Of a stretch of DNA of 64,000 nucleotides, positions 25,909 to 34,596 are shown piece by piece; position 1 is the first letter of the stretch, and every line of letters starts with the position of its first letter. Made by a program: the position numbers and the translations under genes. Source of the DNA: an uncultured Collinsella sp. (GTDB lineage: Bacteria > Actinomycetota > Coriobacteriia > Coriobacteriales > Coriobacteriaceae). The stretch covers positions 1-64,000 of the forward strand of contig CAKUGF010000005.1 in the NCBI GenBank assembly GCA_934654585.1, written 5' to 3'. Below the pieces are notes generated by a model, which saw nothing but the letters and a program-made list of their open reading frames with translations, was not told the origin of the DNA and made no database searches.

Positions 25909-26659
25909 CGAAACTTTCGAGTGGAGCACAAGCGCCGACGCAAGCGAGATCTTTACCCAAGCACCACACCCCACCACTGAAGCCTGGAAGGCAAACGCGG
26001 GAAAATGTCTCTATCTATATCTAGATGAATCTGGAAACCTTGATTTCGGAACCTCTGGAAGCAAATATTTTCTGATGACCTGTGCTGTCACCACAAGGCC
26101 CTTTACCGCCGCAGGCAAATTGAGAGACATTAAATTCGATCTGATTGAGACGGGGAAAGACATCGAAAAACTCCATGCCTGCGAAGACAGCGACGCGACA
26201 AGGACGCTCGTTTACAACAGCCTCTCGGAATCCGCCGGATCTTATCGTGTTTACACCGCATATATCGACAAGGCGCTCCTCAATGAAAGAGAGAAGACGC
26301 CGGATTCGGTGTATTCGATGGTCTTCGAGATGCTCATCGACGAGATATATCGCTCAGAACACCTTGCATGGGTCGAAAGGGCAATCGTTACAACCGACAA
26401 ACTCCCCAAAGATGCAACGAGGAGGCAGGTGACCAAGCCGCTCAAGCGCTACATGAAGGAGAAGTTCCAGACGAGGCACATCCCCTATTCGCTTTTCCAT
26501 CGCGACTCATCGAGCGACATGAACCTGCAAGCAGCCGACTATTTTTGCTGGGCCGCTCACCGTGAGATAACATTTGGGAAGGATTGGCCTATCAAAAAAG
26601 TGCGAGGCTCTTTCAATCAGATCGGCGAGATTAAAACAAAGAAGCCGATTGAGCCCTGA
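25898..26659 (+). CDS. DUF3800 domain protein
   Basis: A 253-residue protein with the DUF3800 hallmark YLYLDESGNLDFG near residue 40, then YFLMTCAV, KLHACEDS, a middle helical region, ATRRQVTKPLKRYM and the C-terminal NLQAADYFCWAAHRE (D conserved). The acidic residues fit the RNase H-like fold predicted for the family; activity unknown. ATG at 25898 is chosen over a GTG at 25889. The last codons (KKPIEP) are the left arm of a hairpin that encloses the stop. A second DUF3800 gene, broken, is at 62337. Confidence 0.82.
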   Translation: MAASETFEWSTSADASEIFTQAPHPTTEAWKANAGKCLYLYLDESGNLDFGTSGSKYFLMTCAVTTRPFTAAGKLRDIKFDLIETGKDIEKLHACEDSDATRTLVYNSLSESAGSYRVYTAYIDKALLNEREKTPDSVYSMVFEMLIDEIYRSEHLAWVERAIVTTDKLPKDATRRQVTKPLKRYMKEKFQTRHIPYSLFHRDSSSDMNLQAADYFCWAAHREITFGKDWPIKKVRGSFNQIGEIKTKKPIEP

Positions 26660-26674
26660 GACTCAATCGGCTTC
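26641..26674 (+). terminator. Hairpin enclosing the DUF3800 stop codon
   Basis: GAAGCCGATTGAG (26641-26653, coding) pairs perfectly with CTCAATCGGCTTC (26662-26674); the TGA stop lies in the loop. The downstream sequence is C-rich, not a T-run, so termination may be weak; it may instead stabilise the 3' end. Confidence 0.6.
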
Positions 26675-26810
26675 CGACCCTTCCAACTATCAAAAGAAGA
26701 ACCCCTTGGGTTCGTATCGATGGAAGGGAACCTTTTCATCTACATTATGCCCCAAATCAAAGCGGGCAAAAGCGAGAATCCGGCAATTGCCCAGCAGCAC
26801 TTCAGAGCCA

Positions 26811-26844
26811 ACAAAAAAAGCGACCAGCCGAAGCTAGTCGCTTT
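26811..26844 (-). terminator. Terminator attached to the tRNA-Lys fragment
   Basis: On the minus strand AAAGCGACTAGC and GCTGGTCGCTTT pair around TTCG, then TTTTTT. It sits in the same relation to the 20-base tRNA-Lys fragment as the terminator at 26990 does to the intact tRNA-Lys. Confidence 0.75.
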
Positions 26845-26853
26845 AACATACTT

Positions 26854-26873
26854 TGGTGGGCCGTCAGGGGGTC
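26854..26873 (-). pseudogene. tRNA-Lys 3' fragment (displaced att-like site)
   Basis: These 20 bases equal the last 20 bases (T-arm 3' half, acceptor, CCA) of the intact tRNA-Lys genes at 27032 and 27151. With 11 more bases of 3' flank, a 31-bp perfect direct repeat results (26843-26873 and 27021-27051). Nothing of the 5' half of the tRNA remains. Confidence 0.8.
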
Positions 26874-26989
26874 AGCCCGCTACGCGGGCGGCCGCTGCGG
26901 CGCTAAAGCGCCTTGCGCGCTGCGCTGGTAAATGCTTACGCATTTCCTCAGCTTCGCGCCCTTTCGGGTTCGACCCCATGTGAGGTCAA
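26874..26989. other. Palindrome-rich spacer between tRNA-Lys fragment and intact tRNA-Lys
   Basis: A run of small hairpins: GCCCGCTACGCGGGC, GGCGCTAAAGCGCC, AAATGCTTACGCATTT. There is no gene. It could be the scar of an excised element. Confidence 0.4.
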
Positions 26990-27022
26990 CAAAAAAGACG
27001 GCCAACTTTCGTTGACCGCCTT
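26990..27022 (-). terminator. Terminator of the tRNA His-Lys-Lys cluster
   Basis: On the minus strand GGCGGTCAAC and GTTGGCCGTC pair around GAAA, then TTTTTTG. It lies 10 bases past the tRNA-Lys 3' end. Confidence 0.85.
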
Positions 27023-27031
27023 AACATACTT

Positions 27032-27107
27032 TGGTGGGCCGTCAGGGGGTCGAACCCTGGACCTTGGGATTAAGAGTCCCCTGCTCTACCAACTGAGCTA
27101 ACGACCC
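27032..27107 (-). tRNA. tRNA-Lys (CTT)
   Basis: 76 bases including encoded CCA. Acceptor GGGTCGT/ACGGCCC, D-arm GCTCAGTTGGTAGAGC, anticodon loop ACTCTTAATC with CTT, and T-loop GTTCGAACC. Identical to the copy at 27151. Confidence 0.95.
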
Positions 27108-27150
27108 AAAGCTAAAGTCCGTTGTGGCGGACTTTAGAGGAGATATCGTG

Positions 27151-27226
27151 TGGTGGGCCGTCAGGGGGTCGAACCCTGGACCTTGGGATTAAGAGTCCCC
27201 TGCTCTACCAACTGAGCTAACGACCC
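27151..27226 (-). tRNA. tRNA-Lys (CTT), second copy
   Basis: Identical 76-base sequence to 27032-27107, with CCA encoded and 43 bases between the copies. They form a minus-strand array His-Lys-Lys. Confidence 0.95.
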
Positions 27227-27248
27227 GATATCAACACGAAGCAAGAAC

Positions 27249-27326
27249 TGGGGTGGGTAAAGGGACTCGAACCCTCGACCTACGGGACCACAACCCGTCG
27301 CTCTAGCCAACTGAGCTACACCCACC
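27249..27326 (-). tRNA. tRNA-His (GTG)
   Basis: Cloverleaf with the extra G at position -1 pairing with C73, acceptor GTGGGTG/TACCCAC, D-arm GCTCAGTTGGCTAGAGC, anticodon GTG in TTGTGGT, T-loop GTTCGAGTC, and CCA encoded. First in the His-Lys-Lys array. Confidence 0.95.
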
Positions 27327-27491
27327 GTGTCCTGTGCGCTTCGCGCTCGACTATTATTGCAAGGAACGCCACGCGATGCAAGCCCCAATTTTCAAGAATT
27401 TTGAAAAGAGTTTTTCGAGGCCATTTCGAGCAAATCCCACCGGTTTCACAGGAGTAAACTTGCCCCACTGCAAATGCTCGAAAGGACAGGC

Positions 27492-28673
27492 ATGAAAGAA
27501 CTCTCCAACCGCACGGCAACATTTACCGATTCGGTCATCCGCCGCATGACGCGCATCTCCAATAAGTACGGCGCCGTCAACCTCTCTCAGGGCTTCCCCG
27601 ACTTCGATCCTCCGGCACAGCTGCTCGAGAGCCTCAGCGCCATTGCGACCGACCCCAAGCCGCTCTACCACCAGTACTCCATCACCTGGGGCTCCCAGGC
27701 CATGCGCGAGGCGCTCGCGGCCAAGCAGGAGCACTTTATGGGCATGCCAGTGAACCCCAACGAGAACATCGTGGTCACGTGCGGCTCCACCGAGGCCATG
27801 ATGGCCGCCATGATGACGGTCACGAACCCCGGCGACAAGGTCGTCATCTTCTCGCCGTTCTACGAGAACTACGGCGCCGACACCATCCTCTCGGGCGCAG
27901 AGCCCATCTACGTGCCGCTGAACCCACCCACCTTCGACTTCGATCGCGAGGTCCTGGAGGCTGCCTTCCGCGACAACGACCCCAAAGCCATCGTCCTGTG
28001 CAACCCGTCCAACCCCTGCGGCAAGGTCTTTACGCGCGAGGAGCTCACCTTTATCGCCGACCTGTGCAAAAAGTACGACACCTACTGCATCACCGACGAG
28101 GTCTATGAGCACATCGTCTACGCGCCCCACAAGCACGTCTATATGGCAACGCTGCCCGGCATGTTCGAGCGCACCATCAGCTGCAGCTCGCTGTCCAAGA
28201 CCTACTCCATCACCGGCTGGCGCCTGGGCTACACCATCGCCCCGTCCGAGATCACCGAGCGCATCAAGAAGGTCCACGACTTCCTCACCGTGGGCGCCGC
28301 CGCTCCCCTGCAGGAGGCTGTCGTCACCGCCCTTAACTTCGACGACAGCTATTACCAGGAGGTCCTCGACCTCTACACCGCCAAGCGCGACCTGTTCTGC
28401 CAGGGCCTCGATAGCATCGGCCTTGAGCACAACGTGCCGCAGGGCGCTTACTACGTCATGATGGACATCTCAGAGTTTGGCTACAACAGCGACCTCGACT
28501 TCTGCGAGGACCTGGCCTCCAAGGTGGGCGTGGGTGCCGTGCCTGGCTCGAGCTTCTTCCGCGAGCCCGTCAACCATCTGATCCGCTTCCACTTTGCCAA
28601 GCGCGACGAGACGCTAAGCGCAGCACTCGAGAACCTCAAGTCCCTGCGTGATAAAATCAAACCGCGCGGATAA
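27492..28673 (+). CDS. PLP-dependent aminotransferase, class I/II
   Basis: A 393-residue fold-type I aminotransferase of the aspartate/aromatic group. Residues: NLSQGFPDFDPP near 35, YHQYSITWGS, CGSTEAMMAA, FSPFYENYG, LCNPSNPCGKVF (N-P), ITDEVYEHIVY (D, Y), and the PLP lysine in CSSLSKTYSITGWRLGY near 238; a C-terminal RFHFAKRDE holds the substrate Arg. The pattern resembles MalY/kynurenine-aminotransferase-like enzymes; exact substrate unknown. ATG at 27492 with GAAAGGACAG. Confidence 0.88.
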   Translation: MKELSNRTATFTDSVIRRMTRISNKYGAVNLSQGFPDFDPPAQLLESLSAIATDPKPLYHQYSITWGSQAMREALAAKQEHFMGMPVNPNENIVVTCGSTEAMMAAMMTVTNPGDKVVIFSPFYENYGADTILSGAEPIYVPLNPPTFDFDREVLEAAFRDNDPKAIVLCNPSNPCGKVFTREELTFIADLCKKYDTYCITDEVYEHIVYAPHKHVYMATLPGMFERTISCSSLSKTYSITGWRLGYTIAPSEITERIKKVHDFLTVGAAAPLQEAVVTALNFDDSYYQEVLDLYTAKRDLFCQGLDSIGLEHNVPQGAYYVMMDISEFGYNSDLDFCEDLASKVGVGAVPGSSFFREPVNHLIRFHFAKRDETLSAALENLKSLRDKIKPRG

Positions 28674-28690
28674 GGACGGCCCGGCACTAA

Positions 28691-29131
28691 ATGCATCCTG
28701 AGGCCGGCCACATCCTGGTCTCCCGCGACCCGCGCGACACCATCGGCGAGCACAGCGGCTGCCCCTTCCACGACAACTGCCTGGAGGGCCTCATCGCCGG
28801 TCCTGGCGTCAAAAAGCGCTGGGGCGGTAAGTCCGCCGGCGAGATGGCCGACGACCCGGAGGCCATGGACCTGCTTGCCGGCTATCTGGCACAGGCGCTC
28901 ATGACCTACACGCTGTGCTATGCGCCGCAGAAGATCATCATCGGCGGTGGCGTTGCCGACCACACCCCTATCGTGCCGCTTGCCCGCAAAAAGTGCGCCG
29001 AGATGCTCAACGGCTACATCGTCACGCCCGAGGTCAACGATATCGACACCTATATCGTCAACAACAGCCTCGAGGGCAAGCAGGGCATCATGGGCTGCCT
29101 GGCCCTGGGTGCCGCTGCGCTTCAGCAGTAG
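28691..29131 (+). pseudogene. ROK-family fructokinase, C-terminal half only
   Basis: 146 residues matching the second half of a ROK sugar kinase: HPEAGHI at the start (the usual E-x-G-H-I glucose/fructose site), a Cys/His zinc set (H…CPFHDNC), GLIAGPGVKKRWG, the ATP-side IIIGGGV and a final GIMGCLALGAAAL. The N-terminal half, with the DxGxTK phosphate-binding loop (about 140 residues), is absent; the sequence upstream is the aminotransferase end. No ribosome binding site is clear before the ATG. It is almost certainly inactive, left by a deletion. Confidence 0.78.
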
Positions 29132-29215
29132 GCGCGCTAACGGGGCACCGTGGCGTCCTACAGCCCCGACGTACGAGGTGGCGCCGCCACGCCCCGTATA
29201 AGCCTTCAAACAGGG

Positions 29216-29258
29216 AAAGGCCGCTAGGACCAAGTAACGTGTCCTAGGCGGCCTTTTT
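29216..29258 (+). terminator. Bidirectional terminator between the ROK fragment and the VanZ gene
   Basis: AAAGGCCGCTAGGAC pairs with GTCCTAGGCGGCCTTT, followed by TTTTT on the plus strand. The right arm includes the last codons and stop (29244) of the VanZ-like gene. Confidence 0.85.
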
Positions 29259-29693
29259 GGCGCATATGAGCGATCGCAGAAGGTATCGGAGAACCACGCC
29301 GGTCGCGGCTCCGCAGCAGTCGATCATCACATCGGTGATCATGCCGGCGCGACCGGGCACAAAGAGCTGGATCGTCTCGTCGATCGAGGGAATCAGCAGC
29401 AGAAACACCGCCGTGGGAAGCAGTACGTCAAAGGTGCGCCGACCCTCAATATCAAAGGCGTGCGTCGCCAGGATACCGAGCACCAGGTACTCGGTAAAAT
29501 GCGCGCACTTGCGTACGACGAAGTTGGTCACCCACTCGTACGGCAGCCCCATGCCGTGCAGAAAACCGCGAACGGCCTCCATGATCGACAGGCTCAGCGA
29601 GCCGGACCCCGTACCGGGAACCAACGAGTTGCCCCAGATGAGCAGCACCATAAGGCAGGCAGCTATTGCCCACCTGCGATCGACTTTCACCAT
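29244..29693 (-). CDS. VanZ-like membrane protein
   Basis: A 149-residue protein with the VanZ family layout: an N-terminal helix (AIAACLMVLLIWGNSLV), an amphipathic segment, FVVRKCAHFTEYLVLGILA (the family KxAHxxEY motif), and SIDETIQLFVPGRAGMITDVMID (ETIQ…GR…D). Four predicted helices. VanZ confers low-level teicoplanin resistance in enterococci; in most bacteria the role is unknown. It starts seven bases after the stop of the upstream gene, so they are co-transcribed. Confidence 0.85.
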   Translation of the reverse strand: MVKVDRRWAIAACLMVLLIWGNSLVPGTGSGSLSLSIMEAVRGFLHGMGLPYEWVTNFVVRKCAHFTEYLVLGILATHAFDIEGRRTFDVLLPTAVFLLLIPSIDETIQLFVPGRAGMITDVMIDCCGAATGVVLRYLLRSLICAKKAA

Positions 29694-29700
29694 GCAGACG

Positions 29701-31266
29701 CTATGCCTCCGCGCAGAGCGGCTCGAGGCTGGCGGTACCGCCCTCGATAACGCTCAGGTACGCACGGCCCGTGCGCCTCACCGCGGCAGACTCAACGCGA
29801 TTGATCTCTTCCTCGAGAATCTGGTTGACGCGCTCGTGGCGGCGGTTCTCCATGACGCCGGCGGCAATGGCCTCGGCACGCTCGATACCCTCGCGGGAAA
29901 TGCGGGCGGTGTCCTCGGGAAACACGGCGCTGTGGCGGCCGACATAGGCGGGAGCCGCGGGTGCGGGGGCAGGAGCGGGCACGAAAGTGGCCACGGGAGC
30001 AGGCTCGCTGATCTCGTCCAAGATTGCGGCGGCGGCTGCCCACATGCCCTCATGACCGGAGTAATCGGCCATGGGCACGTCCTGCTCGGCGGCAGCGTCG
30101 GCGGGCTCGTCGACTGCGACGGACTGGTTCGCAGAGACGGGGGCATCTGCCGGAGCAGCTACCGCATACGGCATGTCGTTCGAAATCACCGGCTCGTCCA
30201 GGTCATCGAGGTCGATGGCCGTGGCGGCGGCGTCGGTGATGATGGGCATATTGGCAATGTTGGTGTTGTACGGCACGGCGCCGGCAGCCTGCTGCTGGGC
30301 GGGAGCGCCCCACAGCGAGCTTTCGGCAGCACGGCGGGCCGCGATGGTCTCTTCGTCGTCGGCGGCCAGGGGCTCGTCGGCATACGGGTCGGCCACGGAT
30401 GCCGGAGTCACGGGCACGGCGGTGTCGTACGTAATGGTCTGAGCCGAAGCATACGCAGCACCGGGGGCCGCATAGCCGGTGCCCGACGCGGCGTACTCGG
30501 CGCCGGAAGCAGCATAGCCGGCGTTCGACGCTGCGGTATATACGCCGTTGCCCGACGCAGCGTTGCTGGCGGCAGCGTTGGCCACGAGCGCCACAAAGGC
30601 GGCTGTGCTGCCCGCAGGGGCAGCCTGAGAGCCCGAAACGGCGCGCGCGGCGGCAGCGATGTCATCGCGGTTGTAGGAACCGGTCTGCCCGCCGTAAGTA
30701 AGCTCATCGATGGCGACCTGATAAACATCGCGCGAGCGCGCAGGGTCGCAGCTGACCGGCGAATCGTCGTCGAGCATGCTGTCGATCATGGACCAGGCGT
30801 CGGCCTCGCTCATGGCATCTGCGGCGCGGGCGATGGTGGGGACGCCGTCGTCGACATGGCGGCGCTGGAAGGCACCGGTCAGGCCGGAGAAGACCGAGGA
30901 AGGCTGAGCGGCATTGGGCTGAGCGGCAGACGCGGCGGCCTGAGGGGCGGCATACTGCTGAGCCGGAATCGAGGCAGTCTTGAACTCGTTGTGGGTTCGG
31001 CCAAACTGTGCGGCGCCACCCATGGCGTCGGGCTCGAACAAGCGCTCGGCATGCTGAGCACGATATTCAGAAATGCCCAGCGAGGCGGCATAGATTCCCA
31101 CGCCCGCCACGGCGCCCACGGCAAACGGCACGGCGCCCGCGACGACCGTCTCGTTCACCGACGAAAACGGCAGCGTGGCAGCATACATCACCACGGGAGC
31201 GGCAAGGCCGATTCCGCAGGAAAGTCCAGCAAGGACTGCTCGTTGTGTTGCATCAGAAGAAGCCAT
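29701..31266 (-). CDS. Large Ala-rich hypothetical membrane protein
   Basis: 521 residues from an ATG at 31266 with GGGGAG upstream (27 bases are open before it). Two N-terminal hydrophobic helices (AVLAGLSCGIGLAAPVVMY and VAGAVPFAVGAVAGVGIYA) are followed by a long low-complexity Ala/Pro/Tyr-rich cytoplasmic or surface part with repeated YAASG/YAAPG units around residues 280-330. A conserved-looking C-terminal segment of about 60 residues carries ARISREGIERAEAIA, HERVNQILEEEIN and AYLSVIEGG. No known family was recognised. It lies between rho and vanZ. Confidence 0.6.
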   Translation of the reverse strand: MASSDATQRAVLAGLSCGIGLAAPVVMYAATLPFSSVNETVVAGAVPFAVGAVAGVGIYAASLGISEYRAQHAERLFEPDAMGGAAQFGRTHNEFKTASIPAQQYAAPQAAASAAQPNAAQPSSVFSGLTGAFQRRHVDDGVPTIARAADAMSEADAWSMIDSMLDDDSPVSCDPARSRDVYQVAIDELTYGGQTGSYNRDDIAAAARAVSGSQAAPAGSTAAFVALVANAAASNAASGNGVYTAASNAGYAASGAEYAASGTGYAAPGAAYASAQTITYDTAVPVTPASVADPYADEPLAADDEETIAARRAAESSLWGAPAQQQAAGAVPYNTNIANMPIITDAAATAIDLDDLDEPVISNDMPYAVAAPADAPVSANQSVAVDEPADAAAEQDVPMADYSGHEGMWAAAAAILDEISEPAPVATFVPAPAPAPAAPAYVGRHSAVFPEDTARISREGIERAEAIAAGVMENRRHERVNQILEEEINRVESAAVRRTGRAYLSVIEGGTASLEPLCAEA

Positions 31267-31578
31267 GAGCTCTCCCCATCTTCCAGCACCCAAATCGCAT
31301 CATTCAGTTGGCTGCGCGAGAGAAGATGAAGCGGGGCCTGGACCCCAAAGCAACGGTATATGGTTCGTTTCATCTGCGTTTTCCGTCGCGAAGCTTAAAA
31401 GCTATTATGCGAAACCACACCCTTGATTGCAAGCGGAGATGCCGGATTGAAACGAGAAAGCTGCTGGCTACCGGTCCCAAACTAAAAAATGTTTCCGAAG
31501 GTGTCATGCAAAAGGGCCGGGGCGCAAGCCCCGACCCTTCAAAAGAGCGTATATCGGCTTTCGCAAGCGGCAAACGGC
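31267..31578. other. Intergenic region between rho and the membrane-protein gene
   Basis: 312 bases holding the rho terminator (31510-31540) and presumably the promoter of the gene starting at 31266. No other feature was recognised. Confidence 0.4.
31510..31540 (-). terminator. Terminator of rho
   Basis: On the minus strand GGGTCGGGGC and GCCCCGGCCC pair around TTGC, followed by TTTTGC. It is symmetrical enough to act in both directions. Confidence 0.85.
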
Positions 31579-34173
31579 CTAGAACGTCTGCTCGTAATCG
31601 CTGTGCTTTTTGGCCGAACGCACCAGGAACTCCTGGTTGGTGTTGGTGCCCTTGAGGCCCTTGATAAACGACGCGGCCGCGCGCTCGGTGTTGTTCATGC
31701 CGGCGAGGATGCGGCGCAGGCCAAAGACAAACGGGCGCATCTGCTCGTCGACCAGCAGGTCCTCGTTGCGAGTGCCCGAGGCGACGGGGTCGATGGCCGG
31801 GAAGATGCGGCGGTCTGCCAGATCACGGTCGAGCTTGAGCTCCATGTTGCCGGTACCCTTGAACTCCTCAAAGATGACCTCGTCCATCTTGGAGCCGGTG
31901 TCGATAAGGGCGGATGCCAGAATGGTGAGCGAGCCGCCGTTCTCGATGTTGCGGGCAGCGCCCAGGAAGCGCTTGGGCGGATACAGGGCCGCCGAATCGA
32001 CGCCGCCCGAAAGGATGCGGCCCGAGGCGGGAGCGGCCAAGTTATAAGCGCGGGCAAGGCGCGTGATGGAGTCGAGCACCACCACGACGTCGCCACCCAG
32101 CTCCACGATGCGCTTGGCACGCTCGATCACAAGCTCGGCCACACGGGTGTGGTTGTCGGCAGGCATATCGAAGGTCGAAGCCACGACCTCGCCCTTGATG
32201 GAGCGCTGCATGTCGGTAACCTCTTCGGGGCGCTCGTCGACGAGCAGGCAGATGAGGTGCACCTCGGGGTTGTTGATCGAGATGGACTGGCAAATCTTCT
32301 TGAGGATCGTGGTCTTGCCGGCTTTGGGCGGCGACACGATCAGACCGCGCTGGCCCTTGCCGATCGGCGAAACGATGTCGATGGCGCGGCCGGTGATGGA
32401 ATCCTTGCCGTGCTCCATGCGCAGCGGCTCGTTGGGATAGACCGGCGTGAGGTCGCCAAACTTGGGGCGGTTGCGGATCTGCTCGGGATCCATGCCGTTG
32501 ACGGTCGTGATCTTGGCGAGGCCGGCGCGCTTGTCGCCGCCACGCGAAGGACGCAGCGAGCCCTCGATGACGTCACCCGTGCGCAGGCGCGCGGAGCGGA
32601 TGAGGTAGGCGGGCACAAAGGCGTCGTCGTTGGACTTCATATAGCCGTGGGCATGGATGATGCCGGAGCTATCCGGGCGAATCTGCAGGATGCCCTTGAT
32701 GTCGCGGAAGCCCTCGGCCTTCGCGGCAGTGGTGTAGATCTCCTCGACGAGCTCAGCCTTCTTTTTGCCGGTCGTCTCGATCTCGAACTCCTTGGCCTTT
32801 TCGCGCAGCTCGGCGACCTTCATGGCCGCGAGCTCCTCGCGCGAAAGCGTGGGCTCGGTCGGGGCGGCGTTGCGCTCCTTGTTGCGCTGCTTGCGATCGC
32901 GCTGGCGGTTGCGACGGTCGTTGTTGCGCTCGTCCTTGCGGTCGTTGCGCTCGTCGTTGCGCTTGTGCTGGCGACGGTTGGGGCGGACGTTCTCTTCGGT
33001 CTCGGCGGGCGCCGCGCCATCGGCTGCGGGGACGTCGGTATTGGCCGGGGCCTCGCCGCCGGACTTGGTGTCGGTGTCGGAGCCGGGCTCAGCGTCGGCC
33101 TGCTGCTCGGCGGCTTTGGCCTTTGCGGACTTCTTACGGGTGCGCTTGGGCTTCTCGCTTGCCGGCTGATCGGCGTTCTCGGCTTCGGAGGCGGCATCGG
33201 CGATTGCCTCGGCGGCGTCGTTGACAGCATCCTCGGACGCGTCCTTTTTCACACCCTTAGCTTTAGACGAGCGCTTAGCGGCCGTGCGACGGCTGCGGCC
33301 GGGACGAACATCGGCCGACTCGCCCTCGGCAGGTGCGGCGGTCTCGGTGGCTGCGGCTTCCTGAACAGGAGCGTCGGCTGCAGGCGCGGACTCGGCAGTT
33401 GCTACTGCTGCCTGAGCTGCTGCTGCGGCAGCGGCGGCCTTCTCGGCTTCCACGAAAGCCTTGGGCTTGCGGCCGCGACGGTGCGGACGCAGGGCGGGAT
33501 CGACCACAGGAGCCTCGCTGGTCTCGGAGTGCGCTGCAGACTCAGAGGCCTGCGCGCTCTCCCCCGCTGCGGAACGAGCCAGAGCCTCGACGGCCTCAGG
33601 GGCCGCCTGCTCAGCATCCTGCTGGGACTTGGGGGTGGCACGGCGACGCGTGCGGGGAGCCGGCTTCTCCGCCGGCTGATCGGCAACGCGAACCTCGGGA
33701 GTCGAGGGCGCCTCGGAAGCGACCGGCGCTGCCAACTCGGTCAGCGCCGCAGCCTCACGCTCAGCGGCACGACGGCGGGCGCGCACCACCTGAGCCTCGC
33801 TGATTTGCGCGAGTGCGCGAGCCTGCGCGACCTCGTCGGAAATCGGCGCCGAGGAATCAGCCGCAACGGTGCGCTTGGCTCGCGTCGTACGCGTGGTTCG
33901 ACGCTTGGGCTTTGCGGCCTCTTCGCCGTCCGCTGCCGGCTTGGCCACACGGCGTGTACGCTTGGGCTTTATGGGCGCGGCGTCCTCTCCGGTGGCCGAA
34001 GCCACGGGCGCGGCCTTCTCAGCCGCAGCAGATGCAGGCGTCGAAGCGGCCTTGGGGGCCTCAGCGACCGAGGCCTGCACCGGCGCAGGCATCACGGCCT
34101 GGTCCGACGCAACCGGTGCAGCGGGAGCGGTTGGCGCCGTCGTTATTTCGTTTTCTTGCTGTTGATCAGACAC
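31579..34173 (-). CDS. rho: Transcription termination factor Rho, with long N-terminal extension
   Basis: An 864-residue Rho; the enzyme proper is about 420 residues. The extension (1-440) is Ala/Glu/Pro-rich with Lys/Arg patches (KPKRTRRVAKP, KPKRRTTRTTRAKR) and a basic RNA-binding stretch (RNRRQRDRKQRNKERN). The core has LRTGDVIEG, the P-loop SPPKAGKTTILKK near 620, LLVDERPEEV, DSITRLARAYN and the Q/R loops SGGVDSAALYPPKRF. Such insertions are characteristic of high-GC actinobacterial Rho and may bind RNA or phase-separate (known for some gut bacteria). It is monocistronic with its own terminator. Confidence 0.96.
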   Translation of the reverse strand: MSDQQQENEITTAPTAPAAPVASDQAVMPAPVQASVAEAPKAASTPASAAAEKAAPVASATGEDAAPIKPKRTRRVAKPAADGEEAAKPKRRTTRTTRAKRTVAADSSAPISDEVAQARALAQISEAQVVRARRRAAEREAAALTELAAPVASEAPSTPEVRVADQPAEKPAPRTRRRATPKSQQDAEQAAPEAVEALARSAAGESAQASESAAHSETSEAPVVDPALRPHRRGRKPKAFVEAEKAAAAAAAAQAAVATAESAPAADAPVQEAAATETAAPAEGESADVRPGRSRRTAAKRSSKAKGVKKDASEDAVNDAAEAIADAASEAENADQPASEKPKRTRKKSAKAKAAEQQADAEPGSDTDTKSGGEAPANTDVPAADGAAPAETEENVRPNRRQHKRNDERNDRKDERNNDRRNRQRDRKQRNKERNAAPTEPTLSREELAAMKVAELREKAKEFEIETTGKKKAELVEEIYTTAAKAEGFRDIKGILQIRPDSSGIIHAHGYMKSNDDAFVPAYLIRSARLRTGDVIEGSLRPSRGGDKRAGLAKITTVNGMDPEQIRNRPKFGDLTPVYPNEPLRMEHGKDSITGRAIDIVSPIGKGQRGLIVSPPKAGKTTILKKICQSISINNPEVHLICLLVDERPEEVTDMQRSIKGEVVASTFDMPADNHTRVAELVIERAKRIVELGGDVVVVLDSITRLARAYNLAAPASGRILSGGVDSAALYPPKRFLGAARNIENGGSLTILASALIDTGSKMDEVIFEEFKGTGNMELKLDRDLADRRIFPAIDPVASGTRNEDLLVDEQMRPFVFGLRRILAGMNNTERAAASFIKGLKGTNTNQEFLVRSAKKHSDYEQTF

Positions 34174-34348
34174 AGTGTTTGCTCAACTTTCTTTTCAAGC
34201 CCTGTGATCACATGCTCCCTGCATATACCTTCAGGGCGGCTAAACAGTCTAGCTCCGTCAAATGCCGACGTGCATCATTGATCTGTATCGAGATGATTGC
34301 GTCAAATACGCAGCGTTAGTGTAACACAACCGCCACCACCTGCAACTT

Positions 34349-34395
34349 AGTCATTGGGGACGTTCTTAAACGACGAGTCAAAAGGGACACTCTTT
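34349..34395 (+). repeat. Family D hairpin (GGGGAC core), copy 1
   Basis: TAGTCATT-GGGGACGTTCTTA-AACGACGAGTC, then a second half AAAAGGGACACTCTTT. It is related to 46201, 55342 and 55804. Each has two GGGAC…TCTT units. This copy lies in the rho upstream region with no plus-strand gene before it. Confidence 0.75.
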
Positions 34396-34429
34396 ACAAA
34401 GCCCCGACGAACGCCATCCACCCCTCGCA

Positions 34430-34496
34430 AGTTGCGGTGAAATAGTTCCTGAAAAGCCCGGCAACAGCCCCAAACAGGAACTATTCCACCGCAACT
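34430..34496. repeat. Palindrome family B, copy 3
   Basis: AGTTGCGGTGAAATAGTTCCTG pairs with CAGGAACTATTCCACCGCAACT in the same version as copy 1 (23455); the 23-base centre differs. Confidence 0.85.
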
Positions 34497-34596
34497 CATA
34501 AGGAGAAGACAGGTTTATCCTCAAGCATCGCGGATGCTAAACGACCGAAGAGCAAAAACCATCGGTCTCGGGATCGCCGCGCCACGAAACGCGCTT

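Noticed and set aside
25636..26659. Toxin-antitoxin pair (small gene plus DUF3800)
   Set aside because: Overlap alone is insufficient; neither protein shows a known toxin or antitoxin fold.
31188..31373. 61-codon minus-strand frame overlapping the start of the gene at 31266
   Set aside because: Overlaps a better-supported start with GGGGAG; weak ribosome binding site of its own.
31489..34281. 930-codon plus-strand open frame opposite rho
   Set aside because: Shadow of the Ala/Glu-rich rho extension; Leu/Gly-rich and without signals.
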